The notes beneath the pieces are model-generated. The model saw only the letters and a list, made by a program, of their open reading frames with translations. It was not told the DNA's origin and made no database searches. Shown here piece after piece: positions 25,306 through 32,087 of a DNA stretch of 64,000 nt; positions within the stretch are counted from its first letter, which is position 1; the number at the start of each line of letters is the position of its first letter. Origin of the DNA: Anaerovorax sp. IOR16. Lineage in GTDB: Bacteria > Bacillota > Clostridia > Peptostreptococcales > Anaerovoracaceae. Made by a program: the position numbers and the translations under genes. The DNA lies in NCBI RefSeq assembly GCF_017168145.1, contig NZ_JADQTL010000009.1:310001-374000 (forward strand), given 5' to 3'.

Positions 25306-25517
25306 ACGGACTTGAAGAAAGAATCGTAGAAACCTATGTTGCTCTTATTAAATATCAAAAGAGGACGATCGTTCCAACTAATGTTCCTGAAAGTGTTCAA
25401 TCAGCAGTTTATATTAAATTGCTGACAATGGGGGATATTGCAAAACTCCCCGATGGTGTACCTGATGCCGTAGTCGATGTTGTAACTGCAAACCTCGAGA
25501 AAGGCTTGGTAAAATAA
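25302..25517 (+). CDS. Small phage protein, CD1375-like, copy 1
   Basis: 71 residues, GGAGGTGG ribosome site. The N-terminal VETYVALIKYQKRTIVPTNV followed by helices resembles the short CD1375-type proteins found between tail fibre and holin genes in clostridial phages. The next gene has a related plan (YVALVIARRRKGANVPSNIR), so the two look like diverged tandem copies. Function unknown. Confidence 0.68.
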   Translation: MNGLEERIVETYVALIKYQKRTIVPTNVPESVQSAVYIKLLTMGDIAKLPDGVPDAVVDVVTANLEKGLVK

Positions 25518-25577
25518 ATGAAAAACTTAATATTTAAAATCGAAACAACGATATTATTGTGGAAAGGAAGTATAGCA

Positions 25578-25733
25578 ATGAATATTTACATCGATATGTA
25601 TGTTGCTCTCGTTATCGCAAGAAGAAGAAAGGGAGCAAATGTTCCATCAAATATTAGACAGCAAGTAATTGCTGATTTAGCAGCTATCGGTTTAGACGAA
25701 AACGGAGAACCGATTGAAAATGTAGTAGAATAA
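25578..25733 (+). CDS. Small phage protein, CD1375-like, copy 2
   Basis: 51 residues from ATG 25578, which follows GGAAAGGAAG; an in-frame ATG at 25518 lacks such a site. It shares the order YVAL, a basic cluster and a VPxNxxxxV motif with the gene upstream. Function unknown; position between adhesin and holin. Confidence 0.66.
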   Translation: MNIYIDMYVALVIARRRKGANVPSNIRQQVIADLAAIGLDENGEPIENVVE

Positions 25734-25748
25734 TCGAATATTAACTTG

Positions 25749-25779
25749 GAGATAGGGTGCAGTTACCTATCCCCTTTTA
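25749..25779 (+). terminator. Intrinsic terminator before the lysis genes
   Basis: GATAGG (25751-25756) pairs with CCTATC (25766-25771), followed by CCCTTTTAT. The stem is short; partial readthrough into the holin is likely. Confidence 0.5.
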
Positions 25780-25803
25780 TTATTAGAAAGTTGAGGTGCT
25801 TTT

Positions 25804-26250
25804 ATGGAAACTTTAGGAGTTAAAGCAGGATTTTTTAGCAGTATTGGTGTTGTTGGTGCGTTTCTTTCCACCTTGTTTGGAGGTTGGGACAGTGCATTGA
25901 CTATTTTGGTTATTTTTATGGCTATTGATTACGTTTCAGGGCTTGTTGTTGCCGGCATTTTCAAAAAAAGTCCAAAAACAGAAAGTGGTTCCCTTGCAAG
26001 TGGAGCTGGTTGGAAAGGACTTTTCCGAAAAGGAATGACTTTACTTATGGTACTTATTGCAGCACAGCTTGACAATGTAATCGGTAGCACTTTTATCAAA
26101 AATGCAGTAGTTATTGCGTATATCGCAAACGAAACTATCAGCATTGTAGAGAATGCGGGACTTATGGGAGTTCCTATTCCCGATGTAATTAAAAAGGCAA
26201 TTGATATTCTCAATAAAAAAAGTGAAGGTGATACTAATGAAACAAATTAA
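25804..26250 (+). CDS. Phage holin
   Basis: A 148-residue membrane protein of the phage_holin_4 (toxin secretion/phage lysis) family. Several hydrophobic segments are visible (SSIGVVGAFLSTLFGGW, LVIFMAIDYVSGLVVAGIF, MTLLMVLIAAQL, NAVVIAYIANETISIV), with AIDYVSG and SGAGWKGLFRKG as family marks. It opens the membrane at the end of infection. It overlaps the endolysin start by 14 bases. Confidence 0.92.
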   Translation: METLGVKAGFFSSIGVVGAFLSTLFGGWDSALTILVIFMAIDYVSGLVVAGIFKKSPKTESGSLASGAGWKGLFRKGMTLLMVLIAAQLDNVIGSTFIKNAVVIAYIANETISIVENAGLMGVPIPDVIKKAIDILNKKSEGDTNETN

Positions 26251-27553
26251 AGTTTGCCTCGATGCAGGACATTATGCGAAAGTAAATCGAAGCCCTGCAA
26301 ATAAGACATATTACGAAAGTGAAGCAATGTGGAAATTACATCTGCTCCTTAAAGCGGAATTGGAGGCCTTTGGAATTTCTGTAATTACTACAAGACCAAA
26401 GCAGGATCAGGACCTGAGCCTTTGGAACAGAGGGCAAAAAGCCAAAGGTTGTAATTTATTTTTGAGCCTGCACAGCAATGCCGTAGCAAACTCGGTCAAT
26501 GAAAATGTTGATTATCCTGTTGCTCTTTGTTATTCGGAAGACGATAAAATCGGAACTGATGAAGTGTCCAGAGAATTGGGTGGGAAATTAGCTAAGGTTG
26601 TAGAAGCAACAATGGGAACTGCCCAAAAGGGAAGAATTTTCACCAAAAAAATTGATTATGACCGAAATGGTAATGGCTTTTTAGATGATGAATGGTACGG
26701 TGTGCTTCATTCCGCAAAACAAGTTGGTGTTGTAGGTATTCTTATGGAGCATTCCTTTCATACCCAAACGAAAGCTACAAATTGGCTACTAAAAGATGAT
26801 AATCTAAAGAAGCTCGCTAAAGCGGAAGCTGCTACGATTGCTGAATATTACGGAGTGAAAACTCAGTCAGAAAATAAAACTCTCATTATGGGAAATACCG
26901 TTGCAACAGCTGGACAAATGGCGACTTATTGCCTGAAACGTAACGCAAATCCTAAATTGGTTGATTGTTCTATCTATGAATTGGCTCAAATGTTCCTTGA
27001 TGAGGGAGCAAAAGAGGGTGTTCGAGGAGATATTGCTTTTGCTCAAGCTTGCCTTGAAACAGGAAATTTTGCTTTTGGTGGTGATGTCGATTATGAGCAA
27101 AATAACTTTTCAGGTCTTGGAGCAACAGGAAATGGTGTGCGAGGGAATGAGTTTGATACTCCACTATTAGGAGTAAGGGCGCAAATCCAACACTTGAAAG
27201 CCTATGCTTCAACAGACAAGCTTAATCAGGAGTGTGTCGATATCCGCTTTAAATATGTAAAAAGAGGTACTGCTCTTTATGTTGAATGGCTTGGTATTCC
27301 CGATAATCCAAATGGCACCGGTTGGGCGGCAGGTAACAGCTACGGAGTAAAAATCCTCAATATTTTAAGTGGAATTCTATCCACTGCAGCTATTGAGGTT
27401 CCCCCTGTTCTTGATTGGTTGAAAGAAGCTGTTAATTGGGCCAAAAGCAAAAAAATCATCGTTGGTAATGAAAATGGCGATTTAATGCTCGATAAGCCTC
27501 TTACAAGAGGTGAGTTTTGCATTATGCTATATCGATACTACAATCTAAAATAA
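26237..27553 (+). CDS. Endolysin: N-acetylmuramoyl-L-alanine amidase plus glucosaminidase
   Basis: A 438-residue lysin. Residues 1 to about 185 are an Amidase_3 zinc amidase (VCLDAGH with the first ligand, SEAMWKL with Glu, SLHSNA with His, MEHSFHTQ near 175). Residues about 215-365 look like a glucosaminidase (GDIAFAQACLETGNFAFGGD, NNFSGLGATGNG). The last 60 residues (LKEAVNWAKSKKII to LTRGEFCIMLYRYY) resemble one SLH-type wall-binding module. Start at ATG 26237 inside the holin gene after GAAGGTG; an upstream in-frame start at 26201 lies within holin code and has no ribosome site. Confidence 0.92.
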   Translation: MKQIKVCLDAGHYAKVNRSPANKTYYESEAMWKLHLLLKAELEAFGISVITTRPKQDQDLSLWNRGQKAKGCNLFLSLHSNAVANSVNENVDYPVALCYSEDDKIGTDEVSRELGGKLAKVVEATMGTAQKGRIFTKKIDYDRNGNGFLDDEWYGVLHSAKQVGVVGILMEHSFHTQTKATNWLLKDDNLKKLAKAEAATIAEYYGVKTQSENKTLIMGNTVATAGQMATYCLKRNANPKLVDCSIYELAQMFLDEGAKEGVRGDIAFAQACLETGNFAFGGDVDYEQNNFSGLGATGNGVRGNEFDTPLLGVRAQIQHLKAYASTDKLNQECVDIRFKYVKRGTALYVEWLGIPDNPNGTGWAAGNSYGVKILNILSGILSTAAIEVPPVLDWLKEAVNWAKSKKIIVGNENGDLMLDKPLTRGEFCIMLYRYYNLK

Positions 27554-27556
27554 GTA

Positions 27557-27606
27557 AATCCCCCTATACTATGTTGTTTTTTTCATAGTATAGGGGGATT
27601 TTTTTG
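27557..27606 (+). terminator. Strong terminator ending the phage late operon
   Basis: A 17-bp perfect stem (27557-27573 with 27584-27600) and a T-rich loop, followed by seven T. It works in both directions and marks the end of the structural and lysis operon. Confidence 0.92.
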
Positions 27607-27632
27607 ATTTGCACACCTTCTTCTATCGAAAT

Positions 27633-27680
27633 ACGATATAAAATATCGTTCTTAAGACTGGATTATCAAAGAATGATAAT
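27633..27680 (+). promoter_or_regulatory. Two dyads upstream of the XRE gene, operator candidates
   Basis: ACGATAT-AAA-ATATCGT (27633-27649) is a perfect 7-bp dyad. ATTATC-7-GATAAT (27662-27680) is a second. Both lie just upstream of an XRE-type regulator gene whose product could bind them. Confidence 0.4.
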
Positions 27681-27703
27681 ATATAACGGAAGGAGCAAGG
27701 TGT

Positions 27704-27964
27704 ATGGCGATAAGAATTTTACTGTCTAAGAAGTTGGGCGAGCTTCGGTGGACACAGGCTGACTTGGCGAGAAAAACCGGCATACGGCCAAACACCATAA
27801 ACGAAATATACCACGAACTATGTGATAGGGTTTCCCTTGACCATTTAGACTTAATCTGTGAAGTACTGGAGTGTGATATCTGCGATATTATGGTATTGGT
27901 GCCCAATAAGGTTTCTAAACTGCCTACATACAGACCTACACAACAAAAGAATATTGATGAGTAG
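27704..27964 (+). CDS. XRE-family HTH regulator
   Basis: An 86-residue Cro-like protein with one HTH: KKLGELRWTQADLARKTGIR, then PNTINEIYHE as the recognition helix region, followed by LDLICEVLECDICDIMVLVP. This closely follows the YozG/cro-type pattern. AAGGAGC ribosome site. Two dyads upstream may be autoregulatory operators. It may control the lysis-lysogeny choice or the leftward genes beside it. Confidence 0.85.
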   Translation: MAIRILLSKKLGELRWTQADLARKTGIRPNTINEIYHELCDRVSLDHLDLICEVLECDICDIMVLVPNKVSKLPTYRPTQQKNIDE

Positions 27965-27976
27965 ATGTTACAGCAC

Positions 27977-28195
27977 CTACTCATCGATACACTGGGCAAC
28001 CTCGGTTTTGGGGTTGCTTTTCCCTTGCCATAAAACAGCTCCTGAGCTATCTACAATTTGAAGTGAAAGACTTTTCTTACTCAGTAAAACGGTTGCAAGT
28101 GCTTTCAGGCTATCAAGCTCATAGCTCTTTCTGACACTAATAAAAGTATCATCTTTTGCAATTTTTTGCAATGTGAAATCTTGGACATCGGGCAT
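27977..28195 (-). CDS. Hypothetical protein, 72 residues
   Basis: Last gene of the leftward group. The sequence (DVQDFTLQKIAKDDTFISVR, then KALATVLLSKKSLSLQIVDS) suggests a small alpha/beta fold; no family recognised. Its strong AAGGAGGTGAG ribosome site is locked in a hairpin with an upstream CCTCC, listed separately. Confidence 0.6.
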   Translation of the reverse strand: MPDVQDFTLQKIAKDDTFISVRKSYELDSLKALATVLLSKKSLSLQIVDSSGAVLWQGKSNPKTEVAQCIDE

Positions 28196-28201
28196 AAACT
28201 C

Positions 28202-28219
28202 ACCTCCTTTCGAGGAGGT
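28202..28219 (-). promoter_or_regulatory. Hairpin that sequesters a ribosome binding site
   Basis: On the minus strand ACCTCC (28219-28214) pairs with GGAGGT (28207-28202) around TCGAAA. The right arm is the ribosome site of the 72-residue gene, so translation may depend on opening the hairpin, for example by ribosomes from upstream or by a ligand. Confidence 0.45.
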
Positions 28220-28237
28220 TTTATGGCTTATACCTTC

Positions 28238-28585
28238 TTAGACATTGTTACTTTTTATTGGCCAATCCTTTGTTGGAGTTAGTGTGGTAAAATGGTTTTC
28301 AATAGCTTCCTGTGTTCCGCAGTCATCACAAATATAAACATCACATACCCTGCTTAAAGCGTTGGTATGTAGTCGTGATTCCATTTTCTCTTTACCACAT
28401 CGAGGGCATACCCCGATTTTCGTATCATTTCCTTTTTTCCACCCATTAAAATATGCTTCCAAAATATCCACGGAATAATTGCTTTCAATCATTCCAAGAA
28501 CAATATCATTCGTAATCGGTATTTGCGGTATTCCTTTTAAGTTGTCATTATACCCATATGCAAAAGCAACATCTAATATTGTCAT
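28238..28585 (-). CDS. Zinc-ribbon protein, 115 residues
   Basis: Helical N-terminal half (VLGMIESNYSVDILEAYFNG) and a C-terminal zinc ribbon with four Cys in two knuckles (CPRCG and CDDCG, 25 residues apart). Proteins of this type occur in clostridial mobile elements and often bind nucleic acids or partner proteins. An in-frame start with AGGAGG on the minus strand supports the gene. Exact role unknown. Confidence 0.72.
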   Translation of the reverse strand: MTILDVAFAYGYNDNLKGIPQIPITNDIVLGMIESNYSVDILEAYFNGWKKGNDTKIGVCPRCGKEKMESRLHTNALSRVCDVYICDDCGTQEAIENHFTTLTPTKDWPIKSNNV

Positions 28586-28664
28586 TTCATATCCTCCTAT
28601 AATTTTAATTTTGACTTGCTTGTTTGTACGAAATTTCGGTGGCCCTCATAATATCACCTTATTC

Positions 28665-28943
28665 TTAAATTTCTTCTACATAAGTATATGAAATTCTAAT
28701 CAGATGGAAAGCGACATTTTCCATAAACTCTTTGAAAGTATGATCTGCATCTAATTCGCTGTGCAAAGCGAAATTATAAGCAATTTGCATTATGTCTAAG
28801 GTGGTAACATTTTTAAGTTTGCTGGCATTGCTAAGCATATCTCCATATTCTTCATTGGAACCCATCGTGTACCAATTTTGCCTAATACATAAACCCCTAA
28901 TTTCAATTGCTTCAATCTTGCGTATTTCTTTATAGTTAGTCAT
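28665..28943 (-). CDS. Hypothetical protein, 92 residues
   Basis: A helical protein (RKIEAIEIRGLCIRQNWYTM, TLDIMQIAYNFALHSELDAD, FKEFMENVAFHLIRISYTYV). Minus-strand ribosome site GAAAGGAT precedes the ATG. No family recognised. Part of the leftward operon. Confidence 0.62.
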   Translation of the reverse strand: MTNYKEIRKIEAIEIRGLCIRQNWYTMGSNEEYGDMLSNASKLKNVTTLDIMQIAYNFALHSELDADHTFKEFMENVAFHLIRISYTYVEEI

Positions 28944-28999
28944 TGTGATTATCCTTTCTCCATGTTTCCCGATAGGTCAGGCTCACTCTGCTGATGTAT

Positions 29000-29254
29000 T
29001 TAATGCTGTAAAGGCTGAGAAGGCATAAAGTTAAACTCACATAGGCAACCAATCCAGTATGATGGACCAGGGGTATGCCTAAATTCTCCAGATTCAATAC
29101 GGCGAGTTACCTCTTCTACTTTACTTTTGATTTCCTCTGGGTGGTCGTAATATAATTTTCTGGCATCCTGTCTGCCTTTTTCGTAAACCTCAAAGTCGAA
29201 AGCCTCTCCCATCATCTCTCTCATAGATTGGGCGGTCATTTTAACTGTTAGCAT
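29000..29254 (-). CDS. Hypothetical protein, 84 residues
   Basis: Start chosen at the ATG complementary to 29252-29254, after AAAGGA; a longer in-frame form from 29344 has no ribosome site. Begins MLTVKMTAQSMREMMGEAFD, then FEVYEKGRQDARKLYYDHPE and a Glu-rich helix. No family recognised. Leftward operon. Confidence 0.6.
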   Translation of the reverse strand: MLTVKMTAQSMREMMGEAFDFEVYEKGRQDARKLYYDHPEEIKSKVEEVTRRIESGEFRHTPGPSYWIGCLCEFNFMPSQPLQH

Positions 29255-29300
29255 AGATTGTCCTTTCTGCCCTCGTGATCTCCGGGGCGGGTATGAAGTG

Positions 29301-29657
29301 TTATCGAACTGTATGATGGCAACCTTTAATCCAATAAGTATCATTTTTTTCTACAATGTAATGCTCATTTCCGAGGTGTTCAGTTTCTAAAAAACCATTT
29401 TTAATAGCTCGCTCTACCTTTTCAACTGAACAACCAATGATTTGTGCAAACTCTTTTTTGCTTTTTAGATTGTGATTACCGTCATCTAAGTTCCAAGGAT
29501 AAGATACTGAACTGATACAGGTTATTTTTCTTCTGCCTTCTTTCTCAACTTTAGAGATAAATAAATCTCTTTTTTTAGAGGTGTTAAATTGAACACTTAC
29601 CTTGTTGTCGATGATTGCTTGATACATAATTTTAACCGACTTGTGTTTGTTATACAT
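29301..29657 (-). CDS. Hypothetical protein, first gene of the leftward operon
   Basis: 118 residues from the ATG at 29657, preceded by AGGGTGGA. The C-terminal half has an HTH-like stretch (LKSKKEFAQIIGCSVEKVER), as in DNA-binding or initiation factors, and ends HYIVEKNDTYWIKG. No family recognised. It is the first gene after a consensus promoter at 29750-29722, so it is expressed from the divergent control region. Confidence 0.65.
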   Translation of the reverse strand: MYNKHKSVKIMYQAIIDNKVSVQFNTSKKRDLFISKVEKEGRRKITCISSVSYPWNLDDGNHNLKSKKEFAQIIGCSVEKVERAIKNGFLETEHLGNEHYIVEKNDTYWIKGCHHTVR

Positions 29658-29715
29658 TTATTCCACCCTATCTTTCTGCTGTTGTTTCATTTATAATTAT
29701 TAGTGTTTCGTTTAT

Positions 29716-29811
29716 GATTACATATTACACTATTGAGATTACAGTGTCAATACCTTTTTTGATTATTTTTATAATTATTTTGTTGACAAACGTAATCAAT
29801 TTTGTTATTCT
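29716..29811. promoter_or_regulatory. Divergent promoter pair with repeated GTAATC operator half-sites
   Basis: Minus strand: TTGACA (29750-29745), 17-bp spacer, TAATAT (29727-29722). Plus strand: TTGACA (29783-29788), 17-bp spacer, TATTCT (29806-29811). GTAATC occurs in both spacers (29742-29737 minus, 29792-29797 plus) and again past the minus -10 (29721-29716). The layout is that of a phage-type switch region controlled by the HTH protein at 29835. Confidence 0.7.
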
Positions 29812-29834
29812 TGTATTTGACGGGAGGTGGCTGT

Positions 29835-30071
29835 ATGTCGGTGTCCGATAAAGTAAAAGCTTCACTTAATTTAAGTGGTAAGAAAATATATGAGTTAGCA
29901 GAGTGCTTTGAAATTTCTCCGCAAGCAATGAGGAATAAATTAAGCCGGCAGAGTTTTTCAGCTGCCGACTTGATAAAGTTGTGTGATTTCATTGGTGCCA
30001 ATCTCGTAATTGATTTTGGAGAAAACCAAAGAGTAGTATTTGATTCTTCGGATATTCAAAAAGGAGAATAA
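29835..30071 (+). CDS. XRE-type HTH regulator, Cro/CI-like
   Basis: 78 residues from ATG 29835, which follows GGGAGGTGG. HTH: LNLSGKKIYELAECFEISPQ, then AMRNKLSRQSFSAADLIKLC, then a beta tail (GANLVIDFGENQRVVFDSSD). The gene is transcribed from the rightward promoter of the divergent region. It is likely the repressor or Cro of the small leftward operon, binding the GTAATC half-sites. Confidence 0.8.
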   Translation: MSVSDKVKASLNLSGKKIYELAECFEISPQAMRNKLSRQSFSAADLIKLCDFIGANLVIDFGENQRVVFDSSDIQKGE

Positions 30072-30565
30072 TCCATCGTGGCTCTATTTTGGCTCTATAA
30101 TGTTTTAGAAATAAAAAAATATACTGTACTGAAAAAACAGAGTGCCTGAATTAGACTTTAAAATTATCCGATATTACCTAAAAGTATATATCCGTCGTAG
30201 AGTGGGAATAAATAAATATAAATCCCACAGACCTTGAAATATAGGTGCTGTGGGATTTTTTTATTGTCTGTGACTGTAAAATGCTTGTAATTATTAAGTA
30301 AATTTTTATTTTTGTTATCTGTTTTAACTATTGATTCGGATTAGTATTAATTCGTAAAAATATACAAAAAATTGACGAGAACATATTATTTAAATTTGGA
30401 TGAGCTATTGGTAAAATATAAATAAATAAAACACTTTAAAGTGATTAAAGCATTCCTATTACTCTAAGATGAACAATCGAAAATATTGAGCAATTTGAGC
30501 AAATCTCAATCACTCCGTTATTCGAGATAACAGGTGGGTTATTAATGTTAAGTAAAGGAGTACAT
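30072..30565 (+). other. Intergenic region between mobile element and RiPP cluster
   Basis: No gene is seen. It holds a tandem repeat TGGCTCTATTT-TGGCTCTATAA at 30080-30101, a terminator at 30221-30264 (AATCCCACAG pairs with CTGTGGGATT, then T7), and a direct repeat TTGAGCAA-T-TTGAGCAA at 30486-30502, 64 bases upstream of the maturase. The last could be an activator site; no matching regulator is in the cluster. A right attachment site may lie here, but cannot be confirmed without the left end. Confidence 0.5.
30221..30264 (+). terminator. Intrinsic terminator
   Basis: A 10-bp stem, AATCCCACAG (30221-30230) with CTGTGGGATT (30248-30257), followed by T7. It ends transcription from the HTH gene. 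Confidence 0.8.
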
Positions 30566-31852
30566 ATGAAAGAATCAAAGTACAATGTTTGTGTGGAACA
30601 CAACGGTCGACATCTGATGTTTAACAGTAGAACTACAGCGACTGCCGCTTTGGACAAGCCTGCAATGGCCATACTGGATGCGGTAAGGCAAGGAGCAGAG
30701 GTGGAAGAAACTGACCTAGTGAAGGCGATGAAAAAGGCTGGATTTCTGGTTGACGATTGCATCAATGAATTGCAGCAGCTCGAAGTGCGATACAATTTGG
30801 GTAAATACGAAAAAACAGGCTTAGATCTGATAGTGGCACCGACCATGACTTGTAATTTTACATGTCCGTATTGTTATGAAGATCCCAAAAGTGGCATCAT
30901 GTCAGAGGAAATCCAAGACAAAATCATTTCCTTGGTAGAGGCTTTTGCAAAGAATAATCAAAAGATCAGGATTACTTGGTTTGGGGGGGAACCGCTTCTG
31001 GCCAAAGATGTAATCTATCGTATGTCGGAGAGATTGATAGAAATCTGTGAAGAGAACAAAGTGGAATACGAGGCAAACATTATCACAAACGGATATTTTA
31101 TGGATGAAGCGACTGTTCTCAAACTAAAAGAATATAGAGTATCTGAGGTGCAGATTACCATTGACGGGCTTCCGGAGACACATAATCAAAAACGAAGACT
31201 AAAGAACAATAGCGGCGAGCCGACATTTGACCGGATTGTGGAAAACGTGATTCTGGCAAAAAAACATGTGATTGTACCAGCGATTCGGATCAACACTGAT
31301 AAGCAGATTCAAAGCGAATTGAAGCAACTTGTGGAATTAATGATAGAAAAAGGGTTGGGTGAAGACCTATACTTAGGATACCTAGAAGGGAATACAGATA
31401 GCTGTAAAGGATATGCTGCAAACTGCCTAAGCCATGAAGAGTTTGCTAAAACCTATGTGGATTATGAAAAGCTGTTGTTATCCAAAAATCTCAAGCCAGG
31501 TTATCCGCTGCTTCACCATACATATTGTGGTGCTGATTACCTGTATTCTTATGTGATTGAACCGAATGGAAACATGTACAAGTGTTGGAATGAGGTTGGA
31601 ATTGAAAAAAATAGTATTGGAAATATTGGAACCTGTGAGAATTATGAGCAGCTAATAAAAAATCCAATTCAAAATTGTACTAAATTCATGACATGGTCTC
31701 CTTTTAGCTTTGAAAAGTGCAGAGAGTGCAGTTATCTGCCCATCTGTGCTGGAGGATGCCCATATAATGGGCAAAGAGCTGGTGAACCCGTCTGTGATAG
31801 GTGGAAATATGTATTGGAGGACTACATAAAGCTGACCTGCGACGCCTCCTAA
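30566..31852 (+). CDS. Radical SAM/SPASM RiPP maturase
   Basis: A 428-residue radical SAM enzyme expected to form carbon-sulfur or carbon-carbon bonds on the adjacent peptide. N-terminal residues 1-85 are a peptide-recognition-like region. The CX3CX2C cluster is CNFTCPYC (C96, C100, C103), WFGGEPLL follows, and the C-terminal SPASM domain shows CGADYLYSYV, MYKCWNEVG and CRECSYLPICAGGCP with further Cys for auxiliary clusters. Start at ATG 30566 after AAAGGAG. The precursor gene follows 56 bases after the stop. By neighbourhood it belongs to the sactipeptide/ranthipeptide-type maturases. Confidence 0.92.
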   Translation: MKESKYNVCVEHNGRHLMFNSRTTATAALDKPAMAILDAVRQGAEVEETDLVKAMKKAGFLVDDCINELQQLEVRYNLGKYEKTGLDLIVAPTMTCNFTCPYCYEDPKSGIMSEEIQDKIISLVEAFAKNNQKIRITWFGGEPLLAKDVIYRMSERLIEICEENKVEYEANIITNGYFMDEATVLKLKEYRVSEVQITIDGLPETHNQKRRLKNNSGEPTFDRIVENVILAKKHVIVPAIRINTDKQIQSELKQLVELMIEKGLGEDLYLGYLEGNTDSCKGYAANCLSHEEFAKTYVDYEKLLLSKNLKPGYPLLHHTYCGADYLYSYVIEPNGNMYKCWNEVGIEKNSIGNIGTCENYEQLIKNPIQNCTKFMTWSPFSFEKCRECSYLPICAGGCPYNGQRAGEPVCDRWKYVLEDYIKLTCDAS

Positions 31853-31908
31853 CTTACTTATGATAATGTGAACTGCATTATAAATCTTGGGGAAAGGAGG
31901 GAACAATT

Positions 31909-31995
31909 ATGAAGATGATCATTGAACCAATCGAATTTGACACACGTAGTGCTACGTGCAGCTACACATGCTCAAGGTCATGTCAGAAACATTAG
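31909..31995 (+). CDS. Cys-rich RiPP precursor peptide, 28 residues
   Basis: ATG 31909 follows the strong site GGAAAGGAGGG. The peptide is a short acidic leader (MKMIIEPIEFDTRSA) and a core TCSYTCSRSCQKH with three Cys in CX3CX3C spacing, ideal for thioether crosslinks by the maturase. It lies between the maturase and the exporter and is followed by a leaky terminator, the common way to make more precursor than enzyme. It matches no family that I can name with certainty. The leader has no double-Gly motif. Confidence 0.85.
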   Translation: MKMIIEPIEFDTRSATCSYTCSRSCQKH

Positions 31996-32006
31996 AATAA
32001 CACCAT

Positions 32007-32066
32007 GAAGGCAGGGCAGCGTATGAGTCCGATTACATAGTTCATACACTGCCTTCTGCTTTTTTA
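32007..32066 (+). terminator. Terminator/attenuator between precursor and exporter
   Basis: GAAGGCAG (32007-32014) pairs with CTGCCTTC (32049-32056), extended by CGTATGAG with TTCATACA after a bulge, then T6. Partial termination here would raise precursor RNA over the transporter genes. Confidence 0.7.
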
Positions 32067-32087
32067 AAATAGAGGATAGTGAGTATT

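Larger units (their letters stand above)
1..27606 (+). mobile_element. Prophage with contractile tail, PBSX-like; left end outside the window
   Basis: Consecutive plus-strand genes follow the order of a Bacillus PBSX/skin-type phage: terminase, portal, MuF head protein, XkdF protease, capsid, connectors, tail sheath, tube, chaperone, tape measure, LysM, baseplate, fibre, holin, endolysin. A strong terminator after the endolysin (27557-27606) closes the late operon. No integrase or attachment site is visible, so the left boundary is missing. The right boundary is uncertain: small regulatory genes up to about 30.3 kb may also be phage. Sheath and tube genes show it is a myovirus type. Confidence 0.93.
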
